From CAYYIS01 sp964470965 (GTDB lineage Bacteria; JAAXHH01; JABIQT01): a stretch of 64,000 nucleotides of DNA. The notes beneath the pieces were generated by a model. It was not told where the DNA came from. It saw nothing but the letters and a program-made list of their open reading frames with translations, and searched no databases. Location: the NCBI GenBank assembly GCA_964470965.1, contig CAYYIS010000005.1, forward strand, positions 62,001 through 126,000. The letters run 5' to 3'. This document shows, piece by piece, positions 9,962 to 19,717 of this stretch (position 1 is the stretch's first letter; each line of letters begins with the position of its first letter). Made by a program: the position numbers and the translations under genes.

Positions 9962-10879
9962 CTAACTGTCTATGGTGTTCCGATCTTCCAATCCGATTCG
10001 CCCTGCCAGGTCATCCACAAACTGCCGAGCGACCCTTCCAGAACGGCCACTCGCTCGCTGAAGCCATCGCAAGGCTTCGGCACGGACGATGCAAGGGTCA
10101 ACCGGCAGGCGCCGTTTGGCAACCCAGTGGTCTACGATGTGGAAAAACGTATCCTGGTCGATCCGGTAAAATCCCAGGGACAGACCGAAGCGATCGCTAA
10201 GAGAGATTTTTTCTTCGACACCCTCTTGCGGATGTATCTCGTCATCGTCCGGACTGTATCGCGATGTGTTGTCCCGAAACCGGTCCGGCATCAGGTGACG
10301 CCGGTTGGAGGTAGCGTATACAAGTACGTTATCCGGGCGGGCGGATAGGCTCCCCTCCAGCAGAGCCTTCAACTCTCTGTAGTCGCTTTCCCCGTCATCG
10401 AACGAAAGGTCGTCGCAGAACAGGATGAACCGCTCCGGGCGGTCCCAGACACCTTCGACGATGATCGGTAGATCCCGCAGGTCGTTCTTGCGCACTTCGA
10501 TCATCCGAAGCCCCTCCTTAGCGAACCTGGCCAGAAACCCTTTCACGGCCGATGATTTTCCGGTGCCGCGTTCACCCCATATGAGCACATTGTTGGCCGG
10601 CAGCCCTTGAACAAACTGCTCCGTGTTACGTGTTAAAATCCCCAGTTCTCGATCTAATCCGACCAGGTCGTTCAGATCTACCAGATCGGGGTGGCGCACC
10701 GGCTCAAGCCAACTGTGCCCATCCCTCCGAACCCACCGAAAGGCGGTGGCTTCCTCGAAGATGCGGTCATCATTCCCAACAGCACCGCTGTACCTATCCA
10801 GGAGGTGGTCAAGGCGATCCAGGAGGCGGTCGAGGCGGGGCAAAAAATCCTGAAACGAACGATATGATTCTTCGGACAT
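9962..10879 (-). CDS. DUF815-family AAA-type ATPase
   Basis: A 305-residue P-loop protein. Walker A is GERGTGKS (residues 102-109) and Walker B-like FILFCDDLSF lies at 151-160, with a sensor-like YATSNRRHL following; this arrangement is that of the DUF815/COG2607 ATP-binding family. The N-terminus has an amphipathic Leu/Arg/Asp-rich helix (residues 15-30). Family function is poorly defined, with AAA+ activity assumed. The start is supported by AAGGAG just upstream of the ATG. Tail-to-tail with the alpha/alpha-barrel-like gene; no operon partner on its own strand within 1 kb. Confidence 0.85.
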   Translation of the reverse strand: MSEESYRSFQDFLPRLDRLLDRLDHLLDRYSGAVGNDDRIFEEATAFRWVRRDGHSWLEPVRHPDLVDLNDLVGLDRELGILTRNTEQFVQGLPANNVLIWGERGTGKSSAVKGFLARFAKEGLRMIEVRKNDLRDLPIIVEGVWDRPERFILFCDDLSFDDGESDYRELKALLEGSLSARPDNVLVYATSNRRHLMPDRFRDNTSRYSPDDDEIHPQEGVEEKISLSDRFGLSLGFYRIDQDTFFHIVDHWVAKRRLPVDPCIVRAEALRWLQRASGRSGRVARQFVDDLAGRIGLEDRNTIDS

Positions 10880-11906
10880 AAAGTCTCCTTAAAAGCATCG
10901 TGACGGTCCAGATTTCCCAGCGACAGGTTCTATTCGATTGAAACGCCAGGTCATCATCGCCCGCCAGTCCGGAACATTGTCATCGGCACAATTAAAATTG
11001 ATCTGCAGCGGCTCCCCTGATCAGTTACCATCATCGATTGGAATCACCCAGGTATTACTGCCGAAGCTCACGGCATCACGGGCGATATTGTTGGCGATAG
11101 CAGGGCTACACTCCTTTGCATCAGTGGGACACGGCGGTGTATTCCCTTACCTCGGAAGATCTTCGGTTGCAACTTCGATACGGAGGCGATGATGACATGG
11201 GTTCCCGGTCCCGGTTCCGCGTAGTGGATGAACTGGTTTTCGGGCGCCTACGTCCAGGTAAGGCACCCCTTGTACCGCGGTCCGTTCCGATCCGTATCTT
11301 GGTTTTATCAAAAATGGCCGTGTTAGAAAAAACAAGCGTCGAAAGGTTTGGTGTGGGGCTGCTGTTGAATACCGGTGATTCGGAAACAAATAAAGGGCTT
11401 GGGGCTCTGGGCTACCGCTGCCAACCGAGATAGAACCCACCCTCGGTTGTGAGCGGTGCTAATTCAGTAACCCCGTGGACAAAACACTTACCCGGACCGG
11501 TGTGCAGCGAATTGGAATACCCAATCTGGCTGGATGCAGTATGTTTCTGGGGCAGATCGGGAATCATCCCGTCAAGGAATCCGATGTTCGTGGTGTCCTT
11601 CGCAATTGCGTGAGGAGAGGTATTGCGGTCATCTAAAGACAGCAGAAGGCTGACGGAGGGTTCAGTTCCACCCCCCGGGACACCAGACGCCCTGTTGTTC
11701 TCTTTCCACATATCACTGTTCGAACCCTACGGGTTGTAACCGGCGGGACGGCTGGTGTACAGAATAGCCGTGTTGGCATCAATCGTGTTCGCACGCTCCG
11801 CCTACAGGCAACCGCCGCACCACAGGCCCGTCAGCAACAATTCGGACTGGCAATTAAATGACCAGCATACAATCCCGGCACCCCTCCTGACACTCTCACA
11901 ATGTCC
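10880..11906. other. 1-kb stretch with only broken coding-like fragments
   Basis: No intact gene is visible. On the minus strand, protein-like stretches in different frames (a 99-codon frame at 11412-11711, others at about 11080-11260 and 10985-11140) are interrupted by stops; the segment near 11000-11100 reads RDAVSFGSNTWVIPIDDGN before a stop. This could be a decayed leftward gene, but I recognise no family. The sequence TTCGAACCC near 11719 is not part of a tRNA. Confidence 0.35.
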
Positions 11907-13010
11907 TCACACATCCAGAGTATATGGCGCCAGTCCTGTGGGCAATGCCGCGGGACGGCTGCAGGTACTGTCCAGCTCGACATGCCGCCCTTCCGATGAG
12001 GCATTATGGATGGCATGCATGATATCCAGCACGTGGTAGGTGAGATCACCATTGGCGCGGTGGGGCCGGCCTGACTGCAGCGCGTATGCCATGTCCGCCA
12101 CGCCCACTGTCCTGCTGTTCCCTGAATAGCCGTGGGTCAGCGGGATATCCTCCCAGACCTCGTCTCCAGGCCGCCGTATCTTTACCGGACCGCCGAACGA
12201 ATTGGGATCTGGAACGCTCATTGATCCTTCACTGCCGTAAATTTCGATCCGAGGACATGCGTGCGCCCACTCGTCGAATCTGGTGACAATCGTACCGATG
12301 GCTCCGTTATGATAATGCATCACACCGGCTACATGGGTGGGGACGTTCACCCGGATTTTCGTGCCCTTTTTCGGCTCGCTGGTGACAGTCCGTTCCGGGA
12401 ATGTGATGCGGGTTGACCCCGACACCCGCCGAACGGGGCCGATCAGACTGGCCAGTGCCGTTATGTAGTATGGGCCCATATCGAACATCGGACCGCCGCC
12501 GAGCTGATAGTAGAAATCTGGATCCGGATGCCAGCTTTCGTGACCGTGTCCCATCATGAACGCCGAGGCGGCTACCGGTTCGCCGATCACACCGTCATCT
12601 ATCAGCTTGCGGCAGGTCTGAATACCACCGCCCAGGAAAGTATCGGGCGCTCCTCCGAGTCTCAGATTTTTTTCTCTGGCGAGATCAACCATACGCTTAC
12701 CGTCTTCACGGGTGACTGCCAGAGGCTTTTCGTTGTACACGCACTTTCCAGCTTCCAGGGCAGCCAGGCCTACTTCGGCATGGGCGGCCGGAATGGTCAG
12801 ATTTATTACGATCCGGATTTCAGGATCCGCAAGCAATTCCTCAACGGTGCATGCCCGCGGAATGTCGAATTCCTGCGCTCGGGCCTGGGCCCGCTCCGGC
12901 ATCAGGTCCGCACAGGCTACGATATCCAACACGGAAAATTCCTGCCCGATTTGAAAGTAGACTGTGCTGATCGTGCCACACCCCACGACGCCCACTTTGA
13001 CTGGTGACAT
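11907..13010 (-). CDS. Gfo/Idh/MocA-family oxidoreductase (2)
   Basis: A 367-residue dehydrogenase with Rossmann motif KVGVVGCGTISTVYF and family motif NEKPLAV. The C-terminal domain contains GGGPMFDMGPYYITAL, typical of this family around the substrate pocket. NAD(P)-linked sugar or cyclitol oxidation is likely; the substrate is unknown. I use the ATG at 13010 rather than the ATG 27 bp upstream: the Rossmann strand then starts at residue 4, and AGGAGAAGG lies 9 bp before it. A leftward promoter with 17-bp spacing lies at 13077-13105. The gene is divergent from the TPR-GWxTD fusion gene. Confidence 0.85.
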   Translation of the reverse strand: MSPVKVGVVGCGTISTVYFQIGQEFSVLDIVACADLMPERAQARAQEFDIPRACTVEELLADPEIRIVINLTIPAAHAEVGLAALEAGKCVYNEKPLAVTREDGKRMVDLAREKNLRLGGAPDTFLGGGIQTCRKLIDDGVIGEPVAASAFMMGHGHESWHPDPDFYYQLGGGPMFDMGPYYITALASLIGPVRRVSGSTRITFPERTVTSEPKKGTKIRVNVPTHVAGVMHYHNGAIGTIVTRFDEWAHACPRIEIYGSEGSMSVPDPNSFGGPVKIRRPGDEVWEDIPLTHGYSGNSRTVGVADMAYALQSGRPHRANGDLTYHVLDIMHAIHNASSEGRHVELDSTCSRPAALPTGLAPYTLDV

Positions 13011-13076
13011 AGACGAATGCCTTCTCCTGTCATTCAATTGTCAATGATTAAAAACCTGTCTCGAAAAAACTACCCC

Positions 13077-13105
13077 ACTGTAACCGCATACCAGATACCC
13101 GTCAA
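13077..13105 (-). promoter_or_regulatory. Putative promoter of Gfo/Idh/MocA gene 2
   Basis: On the minus strand, TTGACG (13100-13105) and TACAGT (13077-13082) are separated by 17 bp. The predicted start of transcription is about 60 bp before the ATG at 13010. Confidence 0.5.
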
Positions 13106-13141
13106 GCGAAATCTCACCCGTTTGGAAGGGGGCGTTTCCCC

Positions 13142-13170
13142 TTGCCACACCCGCAGGCCTGCGGTATATT
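13142..13170 (+). promoter_or_regulatory. Putative promoter of the GWxTD-FGE gene with a palindrome filling the spacer
   Basis: TTGCCA (13142-13147), 17-bp spacer, TATATT (13165-13170), about 40 bp before the start codon region. The spacer contains the perfect 14-bp palindrome CCGCAGGCCTGCGG at 13151-13164, where a bound repressor or activator would directly control RNA polymerase. Confidence 0.5.
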
Positions 13171-13216
13171 CTTTTCAGAATTACTGCAACGAAGCAATAG
13201 GCGACCGGAGTTTTCC

Positions 13217-16200
13217 ATGCCTCAAGTCTTATCCTTTGTCCTCATCGGTTTCATATTCTTACTGGCTGCGATCGGTACCGCCGCGGCGCAGCCAACTGAG
13301 AAGACAACTGTCCAAGCACATATTGACGCGGCCGTCTTGTTCTATGAATCCGACGAGCTGGATGCCGCTAAAGACGAGCTGGACGCTGCGTTGCGGATAC
13401 AGAAAAAAACCCCCGTGGCAATCTACTGGCGGGGTATGATCGATCTGAAATCCGGCAAGCCTAGGGATGCGGAACGGAAGTTTCTCAAAGCGGCCCGAAT
13501 GGACCGGAAGCTCGCTTTGCCCCACAAGGGGCTGGGTGACGCATATCGCGTTATGAAGAATCGGCGGATGGATGCGCTGGAGTCGTATAGGGAAGCACTC
13601 AAACTGGATCCGACCTACGTGGAAGCCCAATACAGCCTGGCTACGCTGTACATGGCCGTCAGTACTCGAAGCATAGCGCCTCTCGGATTTCTCTCCCCCC
13701 TGTATGTAAGCCGGGGCCGGAAAGCCCTGGAACGAACGCTTGACCTGGATCCAAACCATCCTCGGGCCAATCACGACCTGGGCATGCTTTACGAGGTAGG
13801 ACTGAAAAATGTAGAGAAAGCCATTACCTATTACGTGAAGCAGGTAGAGGTTGATCCGTCCCACACCCCCACCATAGACCGGCTTGGGCGCAGTTATTTC
13901 AAAACAGAGAAATTCGGTGAAGGAGTCGTCACATTCAATCACCTGATCCGCAACCACCCCGAGATGAAAGAAGCCGCGCAACCCATAATGGCCATGCTCC
14001 AGGCTACCTTGGAGATCAACAACGGTCAATACAAACGGGCTCAGGAAACGTTCGACCTGTTTATCGGTACCTTGCCCCCTGAAGAGCAGACCGTGTACTA
14101 CGACGTCACCTATGTCGCGTCTTTCGACGATCAGGACTACTACAAGACCCTCAGCGTAACGGAGCAGGCCGACTATCGGCGTCGGTTCTGGAAACAGAGA
14201 GATTCAGACCCGACCACCACGGAAAACGAACGGTTGGTGGAACATTACCGCCGGGTGCTCCACGCACGGACTCATTTCGGCGAGGCGAAGTTCCCATGGG
14301 ACCGGAGGGGCGAGATCTACATTCGCTACGGTGATCCGGACGACCGTCAGACCTTTACCTTCTCCGTGGGCGAAAAGTCTCAGTCCAACCAGGGGTCCCG
14401 GCGGACCACGGGCGCCGCCACCTTTGAGTCGCTCAGTAACGACATACGGGATGCAGCCCAGTCCAACTCTATTGAACGACACGCCTTTGCGCCCACGGGA
14501 AACTCACGTGTGGATGCCATCCGTGAAATGAATTTTCAACAGCGATATCAGTTGGGCGTAGAAGCCTCCACCGTGGGGATCTCCGCTTACAGGGCCGAGA
14601 GCTGGGTTTATGTGCCGACCAATGTGGAGTTGTTCTTTATCGACCAGCTCAACAATGGCGTGTTCGATTTTCCGTTGATGACGGAAAGCCGGAACGTTAG
14701 AGAGTTCGCTCGCCAGGGCCAGTTTCATCCAGCACGTCTCGCTGCAGAATTAATCCGGACCACGCCCGAAATCTATCAGCATGATTTCGGCGGAGAGCCG
14801 CTACAGTTTTTCTATGACGTCGTCTCGTTTCAGGGCGAGGGGAACCGGAGTGAGATCGAGGTGGCCATCGGCCTGCCGATTTACCAGCTGGGTGCTCAAT
14901 CCGACGGACGCGGCGTGGAAACTTCCATGGAGGCCCGTTTAATACTTCAGGACGATGCCTGGTTCGAAGCCGCGAAGACCACCGCACATTTCGGACCGTT
15001 TCAGCGTCCTGCCGAGCTAGGTACCAGCGGTCAGGGAGTCGCGCTAAACACTTTCCAGCTTTCATTTTCCGCTATGGCAGGAGAATATCAACTCGCGGCG
15101 GCGGTCCGTGATGCGGCGACCCGAAAGATTGGCATCTATCATAAGGGCGTCGACATCGACAGCTATACATCACCTGATCTGATGATCAGCGATCTCAAAC
15201 TTGCTTCCAACATCACCCCCACCATCAAAAAACGTGGTCCGTTCATCCGAAATGGCCTTGAGATTGTCCCCAATCCCACCCACACTTACCCCGGTAACCG
15301 CCTGGTGCATGTTTATTATGAGCTGTACAACCTGAAGAAGGGTGATGGCGGTCTCACCAGCTTCCGTACAGACGTCTCGGTAACAACGGTTGAAAAGAAG
15401 CGTAGCGCCGCTGGCAGATTGCTTTCCACCTTCGGAAGCCTGATCAACGAGACGCAGCAGGATAATCATTTGACCGTGAGCCTCGAAGATGCATCCGATG
15501 AATCGAATATATCCCGATACACCGCCATGGATCTGAGTGAATCACCTCCCGGCGAGTACATTGTCGATATTACAGTCACCGACCTCCTTGACGGTAAGGA
15601 AATCAGTAAGTCCGTGCTGTTTGTCTTGAGTGATACCATCGCCGAAGGAGAAGCGCCGGTGGCGCGTATGGAGGGTGGCACACCTACCCCGGTGGTGGAT
15701 TTGGGGGGTGAGGTGATCGCAGCGGCAGGAACGACCGCGGAAGATGACTTGCCTGTTGTCGAAATAACTGACGTGGCGGATTCGGTCGCGGTAACCGGCC
15801 AGGCCAATCAGTCCTGGAGCGACCTGATGCGTATTCTTCAGTCACCGGACTATACACTGGCAGCAGACGACTCAGGGGGCACCGTTGTTGAGGACACCAC
15901 CATTTCCGCCTTCGTCTCCAACCTGGAAAATACCGTCAATAAAAGCACGATCGACGATCGCCCTGCTGCACTCGAGGCATATGACGGCATGGTCTATATT
16001 CCGGCTGGCATGTTCCTCATGGGCAGCAATGACACCATCGTGGATGAAGGTCCCATGCAGTCTGTTTACTGTGAACCGTTTTACATCGACAGACATGAGG
16101 TCACCAACGACGCATACAAACAGTTTCTCAGCGCAACCGGACACAGTCCGCCCCGGCAGTGGAAGGATGGGATGTATCCTTCCGGAGAAAATAAATATCC

Positions 16201-16906
16201 GGTGGTCGGCGTAAGCTGGTATGATGCCCAGGCCTATGCGCAGTGGGTCGGCAAACGACTGCCCACCGAAGTGGAATGGGAGAAGGCGGCCCGGGGAGAT
16301 GACGGACGGCTGTATCCTTGGGGCGATGAGTTTGTCGCCAGTTGGCTGAACGTGGGAGGGGATAGTGACGGTTATGAACAGACCGCACCGGTCGAATCGT
16401 TTCAAAAAGGCGCGAGTCCCTATGGCGTGCAGGATATGGCGGGCAACGTGTGGGAGTGGACAAACGCCTGGTTTCAACCATATAAAGGCAACCCTGCTAC
16501 GGATCCGGCATATGGCGAGCAGTATCGCGTGATTCGCGGCGGTTCATGGATCAATTTCGACGGTAACACCCGGACCTTCAACCGAGGAAAATACTATCCG
16601 TCCGACACCAGTCTACTGTTGGGATTCCGTTGTGTTAAAGGGGCGGAAAGCGGCTTGCAGCCGATGGTAAATACCATAAAGGGCTACGGATATGTCCTGA
16701 TCGCGACTCCCGGTACCTGGGCGGATATCTATGTAGATGGGGAGCGTATCGGCCAGACCCCCCAGGCGGATCCCCTCCGATTGCGTCCCGGCACCCATAC
16801 ACTGGAACTGAAGAATCCATTTTATCAGGATTATACGCGCACGCTGGAAGTTGAGATGGATGTAATGCAGAAAGAACGTGCGGACCTGGTAAGGAAGGAA
16901 TTCTGA
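13217..16906 (+). CDS. Secreted TPR-GWxTD-FGE-sulfatase-PEGA fusion protein
   Basis: A 1,229-residue exported protein. Signal peptide about 1-24 (AIGTAAAQ-PTEK). TPR repeats occupy about 28-260, followed by a GWxTD-type region from about 290 (FWKQRD, then WDRRGEIYIRYGDPDD; the eponymous GW-TD is reduced to PWDRRG), and beta-rich linkers. A formylglycine-generating-enzyme/sulfatase-modifying-type domain lies at about 925-1141 (IPAGMFLMGS, RLPTEVEWEKAARG, GNVWEWTNAW, RGGSWINF, LGFRCVK) and a PEGA domain at about 1155-1218. The C-type-lectin-like FGE fold may bind glycans or act enzymatically; the paired active-site cysteines of true FGE are not apparent, so a structural or binding role is more likely. 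ATG at 13217 is preceded by CCGGAG at good spacing; the longer frame from 13142 overlaps the promoter. First gene of an envelope cluster. Confidence 0.8.
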   Translation: MPQVLSFVLIGFIFLLAAIGTAAAQPTEKTTVQAHIDAAVLFYESDELDAAKDELDAALRIQKKTPVAIYWRGMIDLKSGKPRDAERKFLKAARMDRKLALPHKGLGDAYRVMKNRRMDALESYREALKLDPTYVEAQYSLATLYMAVSTRSIAPLGFLSPLYVSRGRKALERTLDLDPNHPRANHDLGMLYEVGLKNVEKAITYYVKQVEVDPSHTPTIDRLGRSYFKTEKFGEGVVTFNHLIRNHPEMKEAAQPIMAMLQATLEINNGQYKRAQETFDLFIGTLPPEEQTVYYDVTYVASFDDQDYYKTLSVTEQADYRRRFWKQRDSDPTTTENERLVEHYRRVLHARTHFGEAKFPWDRRGEIYIRYGDPDDRQTFTFSVGEKSQSNQGSRRTTGAATFESLSNDIRDAAQSNSIERHAFAPTGNSRVDAIREMNFQQRYQLGVEASTVGISAYRAESWVYVPTNVELFFIDQLNNGVFDFPLMTESRNVREFARQGQFHPARLAAELIRTTPEIYQHDFGGEPLQFFYDVVSFQGEGNRSEIEVAIGLPIYQLGAQSDGRGVETSMEARLILQDDAWFEAAKTTAHFGPFQRPAELGTSGQGVALNTFQLSFSAMAGEYQLAAAVRDAATRKIGIYHKGVDIDSYTSPDLMISDLKLASNITPTIKKRGPFIRNGLEIVPNPTHTYPGNRLVHVYYELYNLKKGDGGLTSFRTDVSVTTVEKKRSAAGRLLSTFGSLINETQQDNHLTVSLEDASDESNISRYTAMDLSESPPGEYIVDITVTDLLDGKEISKSVLFVLSDTIAEGEAPVARMEGGTPTPVVDLGGEVIAAAGTTAEDDLPVVEITDVADSVAVTGQANQSWSDLMRILQSPDYTLAADDSGGTVVEDTTISAFVSNLENTVNKSTIDDRPAALEAYDGMVYIPAGMFLMGSNDTIVDEGPMQSVYCEPFYIDRHEVTNDAYKQFLSATGHSPPRQWKDGMYPSGENKYPVVGVSWYDAQAYAQWVGKRLPTEVEWEKAARGDDGRLYPWGDEFVASWLNVGGDSDGYEQTAPVESFQKGASPYGVQDMAGNVWEWTNAWFQPYKGNPATDPAYGEQYRVIRGGSWINFDGNTRTFNRGKYYPSDTSLLLGFRCVKGAESGLQPMVNTIKGYGYVLIATPGTWADIYVDGERIGQTPQADPLRLRPGTHTLELKNPFYQDYTRTLEVEMDVMQKERADLVRKEF

Positions 16907-16920
16907 TTACACCTGGGACT

Positions 16921-18045
16921 ATGCCTGTCAGATTCTTAATCTCGATGATCCTTTCTGTGCTTTTCTGTACTTCGCCGAAGGAGAGCCACGCACAGACTCC
17001 CCTCCTCGAAGAAGCGATACGACTGTATCATGACGATCAGCCGGTGGATGCCGTTGAGCGGCTACGCACGCTGCTTACGTCCGCAGAGGTAGCCAGTTTC
17101 ACAGAAGAAACGATCGCTACGGCATACACCTATCTCGCCATGAGCGAATGGATGCTGCATCGTCGATCGGAAGCGGAAGCGGCCATGGAGTCCGCGCTCA
17201 GGGCAGACGGGAGAACGTTCGCGGAGTTTGGCCGGGACTGGGCAAAAGACAACCGGGAATTGACTGATCCCGTCGTTATGAAATTTCTGGATAAGGGGAT
17301 CATGCTGTGGGACGATGCTGAATACGACAGGGCGGTCATGGAATTCACAATGGTGCTCCCGATCGAAGATGCCATAGGCAATCTCGCTGCCGCAGAGATC
17401 CACAAATTCCTGGCATTCTGTTATGTGGCGCTCCGGAAGACTACCCAGGCCAGGCTGGAGTTCCGCACCGCCCTTCGTCTCAATAAAGACCTGGAACTTG
17501 GTGACAACTCGGTCATCGCGCCCAAGTTGAGACGGCCGTTTCTGGCCGTCCGCAGGGATGCGCTCCGACAGTCGCAAAGCAGCAGCAGGCGCAATACCTT
17601 GCTGCGGTCTCTGCTCCTGCCCGGATGGGGACAACTATATAGAGGCGACCGCCTAAAAGGCTACGGCTTCATGGCGGCGGAGATGATGATGCTGACTGGT
17701 TTTTTTCTTTCCGCACGTTCCTACGGTCAGGCGCGGGACGCCTATCTGAATTTCGGCGTGGACGATGCCGTAGTTATTTTTGACCAGCAGAACTCTGTGG
17801 CGGATGTTACCAACGAGCTGGATGCCCGGTTCGTCCGTTACCGATCCCAAGGCACACGAACGAACCTTGTGATCGGCCTGGCTGCCGGTGTCTGGATTGC
17901 CAATCTTATAGACGCATTCATCCTTACGATGCATCGCGACGGTCTCCGGGTTGCATCCGAAACCGACACACGAAATTCCGGCCTCTCCATGCGCTGGAAC
18001 CCGGACGTACGGCGGTGGGACATGACGTACGGGATTAACTGGTGA
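16921..18045 (+). CDS. Exported TPR-like/DUF5683 protein
   Basis: A 374-residue protein with a signal peptide (about 1-24, SHAQ-TP), a helical TPR-like N-terminal half, and a DUF5683-type segment around 215-245 (SLLLPGWGQLYRGDRLKGYG) followed by two hydrophobic helices (about 240-260 and 300-325). DUF5683 proteins are envelope proteins of unknown role common in FCB bacteria. It starts 14 bp after the GWxTD fusion gene and ends 9 bp before the lipoprotein gene, so the three are probably one operon. It may be a small inner-membrane partner of the large TPR protein; that is inference. Confidence 0.7.
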   Translation: MPVRFLISMILSVLFCTSPKESHAQTPLLEEAIRLYHDDQPVDAVERLRTLLTSAEVASFTEETIATAYTYLAMSEWMLHRRSEAEAAMESALRADGRTFAEFGRDWAKDNRELTDPVVMKFLDKGIMLWDDAEYDRAVMEFTMVLPIEDAIGNLAAAEIHKFLAFCYVALRKTTQARLEFRTALRLNKDLELGDNSVIAPKLRRPFLAVRRDALRQSQSSSRRNTLLRSLLLPGWGQLYRGDRLKGYGFMAAEMMMLTGFFLSARSYGQARDAYLNFGVDDAVVIFDQQNSVADVTNELDARFVRYRSQGTRTNLVIGLAAGVWIANLIDAFILTMHRDGLRVASETDTRNSGLSMRWNPDVRRWDMTYGINW

Positions 18046-18054
18046 TTCAATAGT

Positions 18055-19374
18055 ATGTTCAACCGAAAATACGAAACCCAACTCCTGCTTATCACTCTCT
18101 TTCAGACTTTTTTTCTATCCTGTTATGATGCCGATCGGGCCAATCCTCTCGACGGAACAGCATTCAATCTTTTCATTCCTAACATCAGCAAGCCAATAGG
18201 CGGTGAAGAGATGTTTCCTGGTATCCTTCAGGAAATACGCTGGCGTCCGGCCGCCCAGGTCCAGGATTCCGATGTTTCTATCCAGCTGATCTGCGAAGGC
18301 GATACCACAGTCATCATCGAGAGTACGAGTAACGACGGAATCTATGAGTGGAATGTGCCCGATTCACCGTCTCCCTCCTGCCGAATCCGTATCGTAGGTA
18401 TGGGTGGCGCTTCCCAGAGCCCCGGTGCGTTCAGAATCAGAAAACTGCCGGTTGAAACGCAAATAGACATCGGCGGAATTGAAGCCACACTAGAGGATGG
18501 TCCTCATCGCCCTACCGCTCTGAGGGAAAAGGTCATCTTCACTGCGACCCAAGGAGGAAACACGGACATCTGGTTGCTGGATAGGTCTGAAACACCCGCC
18601 TTTTCCACAAAATTGACGACCAACCCGTATTATGATGGAGAAGCGGCCTGGCTTAAACCCAACGGAGCAGTTATCACATACAGCTCGGAAGACAGTACCG
18701 GTCAACGGGACGTATGGGTACGGGCGACCGAGGGCATGTTCGGTCCGCAGACCACCAGGGTAACTCAGGACGGGGGAACGGAACCTGCCTGGCGCAATAT
18801 GCTGGAATCGAATTCGTACAGCAATCCTGCGCTGATATATAAATTAACGGACGACCAGGGGTTATCGAGGCTTATCACCGCGGACCTGGATTTCAATATG
18901 GCTTCCCTACCTATGTTTACACTGCCGATTAGATTTACAAACCCACAGGTGTCAATGCCCGTCCACACCGGCCCCGTATACCTGGAAGCCCCTATCGACA
19001 ACGCCTACTGGTTTTCCGATGGCACTGACAATAATTTGATATACGGTGGTTATGATCCTACCAGGCTGTACGAGATCAGTTTTTTCGGTGAGGATTATGC
19101 ATTCGCTACAAATACTTCCTTAGGTCTTAATCCCGGCCTGCTCCCATCCCATGCATCCATATCGCCTGACGGCCAGTTTGTGGCTTTCAGTTCCCAAGAC
19201 GATATCTGGCTGTCGCCAATCAGTGGCGTTGTTGCATGGCGTGTTACCCTGGGTAACACCATAGACGACTATCCGGACTGGGCAACGAATGATGAAATCG
19301 TGTACCAGAGAAAGAATACGAGTGGGGCTAAATGGCAATTGTGGGCGGTCCAGAGGCCGGATGATGTACCATGA
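18055..19374 (+). CDS. Lipoprotein with TolB/PD40-like beta-propeller repeats
   Basis: A 439-residue predicted lipoprotein: hydrophobic N-terminus with lipobox-like FLSC (Cys at about 24). An Ig-like beta region (about 45-135) precedes repeats of the TolB/WD40-like type, such as KVIFTATQGGNTDIWLLDRS, AVITYSSEDSTGQRDVWVR and QFVAFSSQDDIWLSP. Such propellers usually bind peptides or sugars at the envelope. It follows the DUF5683 gene by 9 bp, and no promoter is visible between them. A specific role is not assignable. Confidence 0.7.
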   Translation: MFNRKYETQLLLITLFQTFFLSCYDADRANPLDGTAFNLFIPNISKPIGGEEMFPGILQEIRWRPAAQVQDSDVSIQLICEGDTTVIIESTSNDGIYEWNVPDSPSPSCRIRIVGMGGASQSPGAFRIRKLPVETQIDIGGIEATLEDGPHRPTALREKVIFTATQGGNTDIWLLDRSETPAFSTKLTTNPYYDGEAAWLKPNGAVITYSSEDSTGQRDVWVRATEGMFGPQTTRVTQDGGTEPAWRNMLESNSYSNPALIYKLTDDQGLSRLITADLDFNMASLPMFTLPIRFTNPQVSMPVHTGPVYLEAPIDNAYWFSDGTDNNLIYGGYDPTRLYEISFFGEDYAFATNTSLGLNPGLLPSHASISPDGQFVAFSSQDDIWLSPISGVVAWRVTLGNTIDDYPDWATNDEIVYQRKNTSGAKWQLWAVQRPDDVP

Positions 19375-19717
19375 AATACGGTCTCATGGCGATACATCCT
19401 CCGGTGAATCGGTTCAGACTGGGGAATACCTGTTGGCGGCGCCCGCTCCAGGTATTCAGAACACTCAGTAGGAAATACGGTGATGCCCGCCTGCCAAACT
19501 CTCTGATTCTGAAGTGACGATTCAGCTCAATTGCGATGATCCTTCCCAGCAGCGGTCTGGGAGACACAGGTTCACGGTCTACAATCCCTTTTAATAGACA
19601 AGGCCTCTGGAACAAATTCCTGCTTCATGCGATTAATATATAAAGAGCTTGACATGGATCGGAAAACCAATGCACGTTATAGAGGAACAACTTGTTGTTT
19701 ATCGGAGGATTGGTGTT
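19375..19717. other. Intergenic gap of about 340 bp inside the envelope cluster
   Basis: I see no gene. Open frames on both strands here are short and lack ribosome-binding sites. No clear hairpin terminator is visible, so transcription may continue into the next lipoprotein gene. Confidence 0.4.

Noticed and set aside
11715..11735. Possible tRNA T-arm (TTCGAACCC)
   Set aside because: The arm does not pair, and no acceptor or anticodon stem can be built around it on either strand.
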